64,000 nt of DNA from assembly GCA_021808665.1 (NCBI GenBank), contig JAKBBA010000013.1, forward strand, positions 19,808-83,807, given 5' to 3'. Position 1 is the first letter of the stretch; each line of letters starts with the position of its first letter. This DNA is from Actinomycetes bacterium. GTDB lineage: Bacteria; Actinomycetota; Acidimicrobiia; Acidimicrobiales; Palsa-688. Below the pieces are notes generated by a model. It was not told where the DNA came from. It saw only the letters and a list, made by a program, of their open reading frames with translations, and did not search any database. Below are positions 33,918 to 42,523 of this stretch, piece after piece. Position numbers and translations under genes: made by a program.

Positions 33918-35123
33918 CTAGCCGCCCAACTGGCTTGTCGGGACGCCCCACGTCTGGGCGTATCCCTGCAAGAAGGCGTTCCCGTAGCCTTGACCGTTCT
34001 GAGCCGGCACGCCAGCCTCGCTCACGTTGCTCTTGTCCAAGACCCGGACGTTGATCTGCTCGTCACCAGGCGACATGTTCGACATGACGCGCATCAGCTG
34101 GTCGAGGCCAGCCGCGGCGACGTCCGCGGTGTTCTCCCCCACGTCCATGGTCACCACGTTGCCAGTGCGGATCATGTCCAAGATCGCCGGCGTACCGTTG
34201 AAGCTCGCTACATGAACCTGCCCCGACTTGCCCGCAGCGACGATCCCCGGTGCGACAAAGAGAGACATGCTGTCGAACACCGGCAGGATGTAGTTGATCC
34301 CCGGGTTCGACGATAGTTCACCTTCGACGGTGGTCTGGAGTTTCGTAGCCCAGTCGACTGGGTTGACGTTGACCGCCGACACTTTGCAGGTGGAGCAGAC
34401 AGCCTGCATTTCGCTGTTGACACCGTCTTGCACGGCTTGGGAGCTGACGTCGGCATTGGAGGTGACTACCAGAACATTGGCCTTGCCTTGAGTCTGCTGC
34501 ACCGCCCACGCGGCCATCAGCTTGCCGGCGAGGTTGAACGGCGCGAACGCGTAGCCAGCTACCAGTGGATTGGTCGGCTGTGAGGCGTCGCGCTCGTTGG
34601 TGTCCACGACGGGGATACCAGCCGCCTTGGCCTGTTGGAGCTGGGGAGTGAGCTGCTCCGGTGGAATGCCAGCGAGCAGATCGATAGCGTTGACTTTGCT
34701 TGAGATCGCTTGGTCCATACCCTGCACCCATTGGGATTGCTCTTGTTGGTTCGGGTAGTCCGTGTAGTTGATACCAAGGTCTTTGGCGTACTGACCCATT
34801 ACCTGATCGACCGTGTTGACAAACGCAACACTTGAGCTGGCGGGGATTGAGAAGATCGTCTTGCCCTTCAAGGCCGCCACGTTTACAGCCGGGCCGGGCG
34901 AGTTGAAGGCGGGGTCGCCGAGGTACTTGTTGATCAAAGCGGTGGCTTGGGCTACGCCCGACCCGCCCCCCGACCCACTACTTGTCCCAGCGACCGTGGT
35001 CGCCGAGGCCCCCGAGGTGCTGGTGGGAGACGACGAAGTGCTCGACGTTCCACCGCTCGAACAGGCTCCGGCAGCTAGACCGAGAGCCGCCAGGCTGGCA
35101 CCGAATCGCAAGAATTGTTTCAT
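33918..35123 (-). CDS. Sugar-type (RbsB-like) ABC transporter substrate-binding lipoprotein
   Basis: Solute receptor of the PBP1 ribose type. The ATG at 35123 has a GGAGG site about 8 bp upstream and gives a lipoprotein signal (SLAALGLAAGAC); the frame is open to 35168 but that segment is not signal-like. The mature part has a Ser/Thr/Gly linker, then KGKTIFSIPASSSVAFVNTV, GIPVVDTNERDAS and NVLVVTSNADVSSQ. Ligand not predictable; the cluster suggests a small N-containing ring compound rather than a sugar. Confidence 0.86.
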   Translation of the reverse strand: MKQFLRFGASLAALGLAAGACSSGGTSSTSSSPTSTSGASATTVAGTSSGSGGGSGVAQATALINKYLGDPAFNSPGPAVNVAALKGKTIFSIPASSSVAFVNTVDQVMGQYAKDLGINYTDYPNQQEQSQWVQGMDQAISSKVNAIDLLAGIPPEQLTPQLQQAKAAGIPVVDTNERDASQPTNPLVAGYAFAPFNLAGKLMAAWAVQQTQGKANVLVVTSNADVSSQAVQDGVNSEMQAVCSTCKVSAVNVNPVDWATKLQTTVEGELSSNPGINYILPVFDSMSLFVAPGIVAAGKSGQVHVASFNGTPAILDMIRTGNVVTMDVGENTADVAAAGLDQLMRVMSNMSPGDEQINVRVLDKSNVSEAGVPAQNGQGYGNAFLQGYAQTWGVPTSQLGG

Positions 35124-35167
35124 AGGTTTTCCTCCATTTTCATTGGTTTTGTTGTTAAGAAGCACCA

Positions 35168-36265
35168 TCAGGTCGTGATTCCCGTGGATGGTCGAGTCCC
35201 GCTAGGAGGATCGCCTGGCGGGACGGCTGCCGGCTGAGTGACCTGCCCCGCCGCCTTGGCCTTCCGCAGGCTGGGCCTGCCAACCAGGCTCGACAGGAGC
35301 ACGGCTATCACGAGCGCTCCTCCGTAGAAGAGTTGCTGGACGAACGTGGACACACCGATCTGGGCCAGACCGTTGATGCCGGTCGTGAGAAAGTAGACGG
35401 CTACCAGGGTGCCCCACGGATTGAACCTCCCGACGGCAATCGTCGTCGCGCCGAGGAACACCGCAGCGAAAGCCGGCAGAAGCAGCGCCGTGCCGGCCGA
35501 GGGGTCTGCAGACCCGCTGGTTCCCACATACACAACCCCGGCTAGACCGCTCAGAACCCCTGAGGCGACGAACGACAAAACCCGTATGCGCTTCACCCTG
35601 AGGCCGGAGAGCCGGGCCACCTCACGTCCTCGACCTACGATGAGCACCCTCCTGCCCGAGGGCGTGAAGTCGAAGAAGTACCAGACGACAACCGCAAGAA
35701 TGATCAGGTACCAGAACTCGAGCGAAAGGCCGAGGAAACGGTCAATGACTACTCCGTTGACCAGGTTCTGCGAGACCCCGCTGATCGGCGCCGACTTCGA
35801 TATCCAAAGCGTGAGGCCGTCGACGAAGGTCCCGACGCCTAGCGTGACTATGAACGGGTCGATATCAGCGAGAACGCATATCAGCCCATTGGCCAGCCCA
35901 ACCACAGCTCCGAACACGATCCCAAGCAGCGCCGCGGCCAGCACAGGAACTCCGTGCTGAGTGTTCAGCACGGCGATGAGCATCGACGAGAAGTTCAGGA
36001 TGCTTGCTACTGAAAGGTCGTAGTCCCCTGCGCTCAACGGGATCACCAAGGCGAGTCCCAGGATGCCGAGCGGAGCCTGGGAGGCAAACAGCGTCGAGAA
36101 GTTGGACGAGGTCGGGAACGTGTGAGGCTTGGCAGCCGAAAAGACGATGACGACCACCGCCCACACGATGACAACGCCGAACCGGCGCAAGAAGCTCTCT
36201 CCGTAGCGGCCTCTCCGAGCGCTCAACACCGTGTGGTTACCCCGTTCCTCTCTATTGTCTGACAC
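35168..36265 (-). CDS. ABC transporter permease, RbsC-like
   Basis: Polytopic membrane permease of 365 aa with about ten hydrophobic segments and the BPD_transp_2 hallmarks: IPLSAGDYDLSVASILNFSSM near residue 80, VGLANGLICVLADIDPFIVTLG and AAVFLGATTIAVGRFNPWGT. The C-terminal 30 residues are Pro-rich and hydrophilic. It overlaps the ATPase gene by 14 bp and precedes the binding-protein gene, forming a complete RbsA-C-B type importer. Confidence 0.9.
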   Translation of the reverse strand: MSDNREERGNHTVLSARRGRYGESFLRRFGVVIVWAVVVIVFSAAKPHTFPTSSNFSTLFASQAPLGILGLALVIPLSAGDYDLSVASILNFSSMLIAVLNTQHGVPVLAAALLGIVFGAVVGLANGLICVLADIDPFIVTLGVGTFVDGLTLWISKSAPISGVSQNLVNGVVIDRFLGLSLEFWYLIILAVVVWYFFDFTPSGRRVLIVGRGREVARLSGLRVKRIRVLSFVASGVLSGLAGVVYVGTSGSADPSAGTALLLPAFAAVFLGATTIAVGRFNPWGTLVAVYFLTTGINGLAQIGVSTFVQQLFYGGALVIAVLLSSLVGRPSLRKAKAAGQVTQPAAVPPGDPPSGTRPSTGITT

Positions 36266-37898
36266 CGGACCACATCTCGGATCCCTTGGCCATGTCCGCG
36301 CTACGACGCGTCCCGCGATATGAAGCGGCCGCGATGCGGTCTGGCGTTACGTCGTCGCCAGCTAGCGTCTCGGCTAGGCGACCGTCTGCCACTACTACTA
36401 CCCGATCGGAGACACGACTGACCTCCGCCCAGTCGCCAGAGGCGTACAAAACGATAGCTCCCTGGTTTGCCGCCTCCCGGATCAGCCCGAAGATGAGCTG
36501 ACGTGCACCTACGTCGACGCCTTGGGTCGGTTCGTTTAGAAGCACAACTGCTGGGCGGAGTTGAAGCCACTTCCCAAGCACCGCCTTCTGCTGGTTGCCG
36601 CCGCTCAGCGTCCCTATGGGCCGGCCGGGCTCCGGTGGGGACACAGCGTGCAAGCGGAGAACTTCTTCGCAGCGCAGCCGCAGTTCTTTGCGTCGCAGGC
36701 GGCCGCGGTAAAAAGCCCTGTCAAGCACGGGCAACATCACGTTCTCCTCTAGGGTCAACTCGGGGATGATCCCCTGGATAAGGCGCTCTGAGGGAACCAT
36801 CACCATGCCGAGTTCCAAAGCTCTCTTGGGCTTCATTGCTTCGATCTCGAAGGTTTGTTCGCCCAGATGGAGGCGACCGTCCCATGCGGGCGCAGCACCG
36901 TAGAGATGTTCGAGTATGAACTCCCAACCCGACCCGACGATTCCGGTGATCCCGAGGATCTCGCCGCGCGCCGCTTTGAAGCTCACCTGGCGGATGTGAG
37001 GTCCGTCGAGACCTACAACCTCCAGCATCGTGAGCGCATGGCGAGGTCTGTCACGATCCAGGAGGGGCAGCTCAACGCCGGAGTCCGCCTGCACCGGTAC
37101 GTCGGATCTCAAGTCATCCAGACGAACCTTCCTGTCCCCGCCGACTATGAGCCCAATGACGTCGTCGTGGGTCAGATCTGCGCTCGCTGCCGTTTCGACG
37201 ACCAGTCCGTCGCGCAGCACCGTCACACGGTCGGCCAGCCCGAGTATCTCCGCGATGTCGTGGGACACGAACAGCACCGCCGAGCCGGCCGCCGCGACCG
37301 ATCGAAGAAGCGTGTGCAGGCTTTCTCTTCCCGCCTGATCGAGGAAGGTGGTCGCCTCGTCGAGAACCAAGACTCCGCTCGTCCGCCTGGCATCGCTGGA
37401 GCTGGCTCGGAACTGCATCAGTGCTCGAATGATGGCGACCTGAGCCTGCTCTACGGGACGTAGCGACCCGAGCTTCGCCCTCGGGTCAAGGTCCAGATCG
37501 AACGAGCTGAGGAGCTCTTTGGCTTCTCGTCGCTCTTTCCTCCAGCCGATGTAGGGGCTGCGATCTTTTGCGAAACGGTTGAGAAGCAGGTTCTCCAGCA
37601 CGGTCATGTCACCGATGACGCCGAGGTCCTGATGGACAAAGCTGATCCCCAGGCGGGCCGGGTCTCCCGGGTGGAGCGCCCGTGTCACGAAGGTCCCTCC
37701 AGCGCGCAGTTCCCAACCGGGATCAGGGCTGTGGTAGCCCGAAAGGCACTTGATGAGGGTCGATTTTCCTGAGCCGTTCTGCCCAACCAAACCGTGTATC
37801 TCGCCGGCCTGAAGCTCCAAAGTCGCATCCGTCAGGACTCGAACGCCGTTGAAAGTTTTGCTCAGGTGACGCAGGCTGAGCAATGTGTCCGATGTCAT
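36252..37898 (-). CDS. Sugar-type ABC transporter ATPase with two nucleotide-binding domains (RbsA/MglA-like)
   Basis: Tandem ATPase of 548 aa. Domain 1 has Walker A GQNGSGKST (about 39-47), an unusual signature stretch LRPVEQAQVAIIRAL in place of LSxGxxQ, and Walker B GVLVLDEATTFLD. Domain 2 has a degenerate Walker A (GIVGSGWE), as is normal for RbsA-type second domains, signature TLSGGNQQKAVLGKWL and Walker B VVLLNEPTQGVD. Its start overlaps the racemase stop by 4 bp. Confidence 0.9.
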   Translation of the reverse strand: MTSDTLLSLRHLSKTFNGVRVLTDATLELQAGEIHGLVGQNGSGKSTLIKCLSGYHSPDPGWELRAGGTFVTRALHPGDPARLGISFVHQDLGVIGDMTVLENLLLNRFAKDRSPYIGWRKERREAKELLSSFDLDLDPRAKLGSLRPVEQAQVAIIRALMQFRASSSDARRTSGVLVLDEATTFLDQAGRESLHTLLRSVAAAGSAVLFVSHDIAEILGLADRVTVLRDGLVVETAASADLTHDDVIGLIVGGDRKVRLDDLRSDVPVQADSGVELPLLDRDRPRHALTMLEVVGLDGPHIRQVSFKAARGEILGITGIVGSGWEFILEHLYGAAPAWDGRLHLGEQTFEIEAMKPKRALELGMVMVPSERLIQGIIPELTLEENVMLPVLDRAFYRGRLRRKELRLRCEEVLRLHAVSPPEPGRPIGTLSGGNQQKAVLGKWLQLRPAVVLLNEPTQGVDVGARQLIFGLIREAANQGAIVLYASGDWAEVSRVSDRVVVVADGRLAETLAGDDVTPDRIAAASYRGTRRSADMAKGSEMWSGVRQ

Positions 37899-38569
37899 TT
37901 CGCGCTTCGCCTAGTAGGGAACAGTCCAGCAGAAGGAGCGAGGCTTAGCAGCTGTAGGGCAAGGAGAGTCGGGTCTACAACAGCGATCGACCCGAGGCGG
38001 TCGGCGTCGATGTCGACAGCGGAGCATCCGTTGAACAATGTTCGAACGCCAGCAGCCTCGAGGTCGTTGCGCAGAGGAGACATAGCATCCGCCCAACCTC
38101 GGTGATCCGACACCAGGCAGAAGTCAACGTCAAGCACGTGAACTCCCGTCAGGCTGCGGCTCAGCCCGTAGCGCTCGACCTTGCGGGCCAACTCGTCGCC
38201 TATAGCCCGGTTACGGGTGACTGCTGCGAACGGACGTCCGATGGAGGCCAGGTAGCTCGACACGAGTTGGAGTATGCCGACGACCGGAACTAGCGCGTCG
38301 GCTACTTCGCCCACGGCAGGGTCGAGGACACAGTCAGGAATGACCACGTCGAAGTCGTCTGGGTTGGTTCGTGCGATCTCGAGCGCAGTGAGCCCCTCGG
38401 AGACGGAGATCTGCTCAGGGGTGTCGAAGCGTTCCGGTGCGCCATCGCCGACCAGGTTGACCAGAGTTATCGCGAGAACGGGACCTCCCAGCCGGTCGTA
38501 GCGCTTCTGGCGCCGAACCATCTCGTCCTCGGTGAGGACCAGAGGAGCGATTGCCTTTACCCGCAGCAT
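37895..38569 (-). CDS. Asp/Glu/hydantoin racemase-like protein
   Basis: Cofactor-independent racemase/isomerase fold. Two catalytic Cys are placed as in the family: C80 (VVIPDCVLDPAVG) and C182 (FNGCSAVDID), with a TxNR-like AVTRNRA between them. The family covers hydantoin racemase, Asp/Glu racemase and maleate isomerase. The ATG at 38569 is preferred over 38596 because it begins the first beta strand. The partner of a hydantoinase or a dicarboxylate isomerase step are both plausible here. Confidence 0.8.
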   Translation of the reverse strand: MLRVKAIAPLVLTEDEMVRRQKRYDRLGGPVLAITLVNLVGDGAPERFDTPEQISVSEGLTALEIARTNPDDFDVVIPDCVLDPAVGEVADALVPVVGILQLVSSYLASIGRPFAAVTRNRAIGDELARKVERYGLSRSLTGVHVLDVDFCLVSDHRGWADAMSPLRNDLEAAGVRTLFNGCSAVDIDADRLGSIAVVDPTLLALQLLSLAPSAGLFPTRRSAK

Positions 38570-39960
38570 GTGACCTCCTCGCTCACCTGCGGGCACGATC
38601 TAGAAGCCAAAGCACGAAGTTCTGCCATGGGCACTGATACATCAGCGCCACAGAGCATCTCCACCGACAGCCCGATGACACGATCGGCTTCGTCTGCGCC
38701 GTCAAGCAAGACGGCAGCCTTGGTGCGGAGGTCGGTCTCGGTCAACGGGCGGAAGTCGGAGTCACCGATCGGGTTGGGCATCTCGACGGTTCTCTCCCAT
38801 CCATCGAGTCGCCTCACCGTCAGGCGCGCGACTCGTTCCGACGGAAGGCGACTATCCAAACTCGGATCGTGAACCACGCGCACCCGCTCGGCAAGACTCC
38901 TGCGGAGCGGGTCAGCCCTGTGGTCGTCGTCGAACTGCTCCGGCGAACAGCTACCCGTAAGCAAACTCGTAGCGACTACGTAAGGTATGGAAAACATCGC
39001 TGCCAGACGGGAAGGCCAGGACGTGCGGTTCAAACCTGCGGCTAGGTGGTGAGTTTCGACTCGGATCTCGTCTATTGCGGACCCGTCTCCGATCTCGATC
39101 TCCTCCCGAAGGGCCAAGACTGCGTCAGCCGGAGGATGAGTGTAAGAGCAAGAGGCGTGACGCTTCATGTAGCCACCCTTTATGGCCATGTCCTTCCCCA
39201 GATCCGACGTTAGCGAGTCAGGGTCGAGGTGGCCCAGAATCTGGCCCAGACTGGTAGCGGCGACTCCGGTCGACGACCGCGTGACGTCGGCAGCAGCCCA
39301 CGCTCGAATACCCGACACGTTGGCTTGGCCAACCCAAGCGTCTCGTACGGGCAGACCCTGCAAGGCAACCTCGAAGGGCGTAGCAATCGCCAATGCCCCG
39401 GCAGCATCTATAGCTGCCGCCATTTGCGTGGGGTCGGCACCGGCCAGTCGGGCAGCAGCAGCGGCCGCCCCAGCCACGCCCCAGTTGCCATGAGGGTGTA
39501 CTCCCGCTCGCAACAACGTCGCCCTGCCGAATCGACTCGCCACCTCGTGCCCAGCAAGGAAAGCCGAGGCGAACTCGGATCCGCTTACCTTCCCGGCCTC
39601 GGCCAGGGCCAGCGCTGCGGGAAGTACGTGGGCCGTGGCGTGACCGCGGATGCGCTTGTTGCCCTCGTCCATCTCCAAGGAGACGATCGAGCATCCGTTC
39701 AGCCATGCGGCATCGCAAACAGCGACAGGCTCTGATCCACCCACTTCGGTGCAAGGCCCGATTGTCGGAGGGAGAAGCTTTCTGCGACGCCGGGCTTCTG
39801 GCAGGCGTCCACCTGCGACAAGCACCACCAAACTGTCTGAGAGCACCCGCTGCACGGCGGAACGCACATCATCTCCTTGGTTGTCCCACGACAGTGCAGA
39901 GGCGAACTGGCCCAACTCGTCGACAGCGGCGGCTATTCGGTCCTGGGCAGCCGTCGTCAA
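38557..39960 (-). CDS. MmgE/PrpD family protein 3
   Basis: Third paralogue, 467 aa. Landmarks: CSIVSLEMDEGNKRIRGHATAHVLPAALALA (family ligand region, with DEG instead of DDTH), FGRATLLRAGVHPHGNWGVAGAAAAAA, and KGGYMKRHASCSYTHPPADA (Lys/His site near 270). It resembles paralogue 2 more than paralogue 1 in the RGHATAHV and KRHxxC motifs. Co-transcribed with racemase downstream and EthD-like and PPOX genes upstream (4-bp overlap with the EthD-like gene). Confidence 0.84.
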   Translation of the reverse strand: MTTAAQDRIAAAVDELGQFASALSWDNQGDDVRSAVQRVLSDSLVVLVAGGRLPEARRRRKLLPPTIGPCTEVGGSEPVAVCDAAWLNGCSIVSLEMDEGNKRIRGHATAHVLPAALALAEAGKVSGSEFASAFLAGHEVASRFGRATLLRAGVHPHGNWGVAGAAAAAARLAGADPTQMAAAIDAAGALAIATPFEVALQGLPVRDAWVGQANVSGIRAWAAADVTRSSTGVAATSLGQILGHLDPDSLTSDLGKDMAIKGGYMKRHASCSYTHPPADAVLALREEIEIGDGSAIDEIRVETHHLAAGLNRTSWPSRLAAMFSIPYVVATSLLTGSCSPEQFDDDHRADPLRRSLAERVRVVHDPSLDSRLPSERVARLTVRRLDGWERTVEMPNPIGDSDFRPLTETDLRTKAAVLLDGADEADRVIGLSVEMLCGADVSVPMAELRALASRSCPQVSEEVTCCG

Positions 39961-40352
39961 GTGACGGAACCTTCGAGGAAGGACGGATTTAGGCCGGGAG
40001 TTCCCTGTGATACCTCGACCACTTCGGTTACCAGGTAAAACCTGAAACGGGTGCGGCCCTTCGGGCTGCGGGCGTCAGGGATCGGGTGCTCAGCGAACCA
40101 CTTCCGGTAGGCTTCATAGGCTGACATGTCCCGGAAGTGCATCTCTGCGATCCGATAGAAGGACATTTCGTCAGGTATGGCCATCGATCCACCGCTGATC
40201 GTCTCCACCTTGCCGATAACTTTGTTGAAGACGAGCTTGTCGACGTGGGGATTTGCCAGAATGTCGGGGACGTGGACGTCGAAGAGCCACCGCTCGTACT
40301 CGGTCTCGGTGATGCCCGGCTCGAGGTCGTAGCCCAGTACAGTCTTGATCAT
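39957..40352 (-). CDS. EthD/Dabb-like alpha-beta barrel protein
   Basis: Small protein of about 131 aa with a ferredoxin-like fold pattern: IKTVLGYDLEPGITETEYERWLFDVHVPDIL (a typical EthD-like opening with the HVP motif), and a C-terminal FRFYLVTEVVEV strand. The ATG at 40352 overlaps the PPOX stop (ATGA). Members often accompany catabolic operons as oxygenase- or isomerase-like helpers without a defined role. Confidence 0.65.
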   Translation of the reverse strand: MIKTVLGYDLEPGITETEYERWLFDVHVPDILANPHVDKLVFNKVIGKVETISGGSMAIPDEMSFYRIAEMHFRDMSAYEAYRKWFAEHPIPDARSPKGRTRFRFYLVTEVVEVSQGTPGLNPSFLEGSVT

Positions 40353-40918
40353 TCTGCTCCTTTGGATTCGATGTTCCACGTGAAGGACGCAGCGCCCACA
40401 GCAAAGCCTTCTGCTCTTACCTGCACTGGGGCAACGCGGACACCTGCCAACTCCTCGATCGCCTGCTCGGAGCTGCGAAGCGGCGCTCTCGTCAGACCCT
40501 TGGATCTCTGCAAGGCCGTCTGACGTTCGTACGTCGTCACCATTTCGTCGTCGGTCATCTCCTGAGCGAAACCCCTCACGAAAACGACCTGAGGTATCTC
40601 AAGTCCAAAGTCGTACACGTGGGGACGGTCGTTCTGTGAGTCAGGTCGCGGCGGCCCAGTCCACACGACTTCCATTCGGGGGTTGCGTCTGATCTGGCCC
40701 AGGCGGCGATGAACTTTGCGCTGCACCAAATCGACAGTCCAGTCGTCGTTCAGCACTGCCACCATCGTGCGGCCAACCGGGAAGCCATCGCGGTTGATCG
40801 TGTAGACCTGAGCGAAGCCGGCCTGCTCTTGAACGAACCGTAGCGCCGCGTCCGCAACCGACACTACGGACGGACTCTCAGCATATGGCCGGTGCCTTTC
40901 GTTGGTATCGACCCTCAT
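40349..40918 (-). CDS. PPOX-class (pyridoxamine 5'-phosphate oxidase-like) FMN/F420-binding protein
   Basis: Split-barrel flavoprotein. Core segments are FAQVYTINRDGFPVGRTMVAVL, VDLVQRKVHRRLGQIRRNPRMEVVW and IPQVVFVRGFAQEM. The ATG at 40918 gives the normal length of about 189 aa; the frame is open to 41125 but that extension covers the divergent promoter region. It is the first gene of the minus-strand run towards the importer. It may reduce a double bond using FMN or F420. Confidence 0.78.
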   Translation of the reverse strand: MRVDTNERHRPYAESPSVVSVADAALRFVQEQAGFAQVYTINRDGFPVGRTMVAVLNDDWTVDLVQRKVHRRLGQIRRNPRMEVVWTGPPRPDSQNDRPHVYDFGLEIPQVVFVRGFAQEMTDDEMVTTYERQTALQRSKGLTRAPLRSSEQAIEELAGVRVAPVQVRAEGFAVGAASFTWNIESKGAE

Positions 40919-40959
40919 ATGTCGGCTCTCACCACCCACGCTAAAGTTGTCCCGCTTAT

Positions 40960-40974
40960 CGGAACAGCGTTCCA
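40960..40974. promoter_or_regulatory. 15-bp operator candidate, copy 1 (CGGAAC-N3-GTTCCA)
   Basis: Inverted repeat GGAAC-AGC-GTTCC inside the divergent region between the PPOX and flavoprotein genes. It is repeated with identical flanks (C before, A after) at 41129-41143. The form recalls the TGGAA...TTCCA sites of IclR-family proteins. Confidence 0.5.
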
Positions 40975-41125
40975 TGCTGATTGTAACCACGAACTCCCCG
41001 AACAGACAAGCGCTGCAACGCCCAACGGACACGGGACCCGACAGTCGCCTCGGCTGATGGCCAAGAGATTCGAATGGCCGAATCGCGAACAAGTGTTGAA
41101 CTGACTCCTTCCGGCCTCTTAGCAT

Positions 41126-42523
41126 ATGCGGAACATGGTTCCAGTTAATGAAACAAGTGGACTTGGCCCGGACCTGGTGGTAGCTGGAGCCGGTGGCGGC
41201 CTCGCCGGAGCGCTCAGGGCGGCCGAGCTGGGATTAAGCGTCCTAGTCGTAGAGAGCAGCCCACACTTTCGCCAAGGCAACAACACTTCTATGTCCACAG
41301 CGATGATCCCCGGATCGGGTACTCGATGGCAGGCAGCCGCCGGTCTTGCGGACTCACCAGAGCGTTTCGTAGCCGACATCATGGCCAAGACCAAGGGGTC
41401 CGCTGACCCCGAGCTGGCCAACGCTCTTGCTGAGGTAAGCGGCCGCCTTGTGACCTGGTTAGCCGACTCCGCTGGTGCTCCGATCGAGTTGGCAACCGAC
41501 TTTTCCTATCCGGGGCACAGCCAGTTTCGTTGCCACACGATCCCCCACAGGCGGGGCGCTCTTCTTTTGGACATCCTCGTGAAAGGCGTTGAGCGCTCAC
41601 CGCTCGTGGACATGCTGATACCCGGCCGGCTCCAAGCCGTCCGCATGGCTGGCAGCAGAGTAAGGGCCGCCGTCGTAGCCTACCCTGACGGTTCGCTTGA
41701 AGAGATACCCTGCGGAGCCGTGCTCCTAGCTACCAACGGCTTCGGCGCAAATCCCGAGATGGTACGAGAATACATCCCCGAGATGGCGGGGGCCACCTAT
41801 CACGGCAGCGCCGAATCCCGAGGCGACGCCTTGAGAATAGGCGCTGGCCTGGGGGCTGACACTGCTTACTTGGACGCCTACCAGGGTCACGGCGCGCTGT
41901 CAACGCCACACGCAACTCTCACCGGGTGGGCCACCGTCATGCACGGCGGCATCCTGGTCAACTCCGAAGGCGACCGTTTCGGCGACGAGACCACCGGTTA
42001 TTCCGAGTTCGGACACCAAGTGCTCGCCCAGCCGGGGGGTACCGCCATCTTGGTGTTCGACAGGAGAATCCACGACGCATGCCTGGTGTTCGACGATTTT
42101 CGGGCTACGGTCGACTCCGGTGCTGTCCGCTGGGCGCCAGATCCGGCCGGCCTAGCGCAAGCGTTCGACGTCAACCCAGAACCCTTCGAGTTGGCCATCG
42201 AGGAAGCACGAAGGCTGGCCGGAGCGAACGGCACTGACCGGTTCGGTCGAACCTACTGGGAGCAGCCGCTCGGCTCACCGCTGGCGGGAGTCCGGGTTAC
42301 GGGCGCCCTTTTTCATACGCAAGGTGGCCTCAGAGTGGACGGCCACGGGCGGGTACTAAGACCGGACCGCTCGGTCGTCGAAGGTCTGTACGCCTCCGGA
42401 GGTGCCGCCATGGGAATTTCCGGACACGGCGCAGCCGGGTACCTAGCCGGCAACGGCCTGCTACCAGCTCTAGGCTTGGCCTTCCTCGCCGCCGAGGATG
42501 TAGCGAGACAAGCAGGTCGATAG
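41126..42523 (+). CDS. FAD-dependent fumarate reductase/dehydrogenase-like flavoprotein
   Basis: FAD_binding_2 superfamily, as in fumarate reductase, tricarballylate dehydrogenase and ketosteroid dehydrogenase. FAD site DLVVAGAGGGLAGALRAAE (residues about 16-34), later VLLATNGFGANPEMV, and the C-terminal GLYASGGAAMGISGHGAAGY. The start is uncertain: ATG 41126 and in-frame ATG 41135 flank an operator-like palindrome and neither has a ribosome-binding site, so the mRNA may be leaderless. Probably reduces or oxidises a C=C bond next to a carboxylate. Heads a four-gene plus-strand operon. Confidence 0.85.
   Translation: MRNMVPVNETSGLGPDLVVAGAGGGLAGALRAAELGLSVLVVESSPHFRQGNNTSMSTAMIPGSGTRWQAAAGLADSPERFVADIMAKTKGSADPELANALAEVSGRLVTWLADSAGAPIELATDFSYPGHSQFRCHTIPHRRGALLLDILVKGVERSPLVDMLIPGRLQAVRMAGSRVRAAVVAYPDGSLEEIPCGAVLLATNGFGANPEMVREYIPEMAGATYHGSAESRGDALRIGAGLGADTAYLDAYQGHGALSTPHATLTGWATVMHGGILVNSEGDRFGDETTGYSEFGHQVLAQPGGTAILVFDRRIHDACLVFDDFRATVDSGAVRWAPDPAGLAQAFDVNPEPFELAIEEARRLAGANGTDRFGRTYWEQPLGSPLAGVRVTGALFHTQGGLRVDGHGRVLRPDRSVVEGLYASGGAAMGISGHGAAGYLAGNGLLPALGLAFLAAEDVARQAGR
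41129..41143. promoter_or_regulatory. 15-bp operator candidate, copy 2 (CGGAAC-N3-GTTCCA)
   Basis: Second copy, GGAAC-ATG-GTTCC, overlapping the beginning of the flavoprotein gene. The centres of the two copies are 169 bp apart, about 16 helical turns, which would allow looping by a dimeric or tetrameric regulator. Confidence 0.5.
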
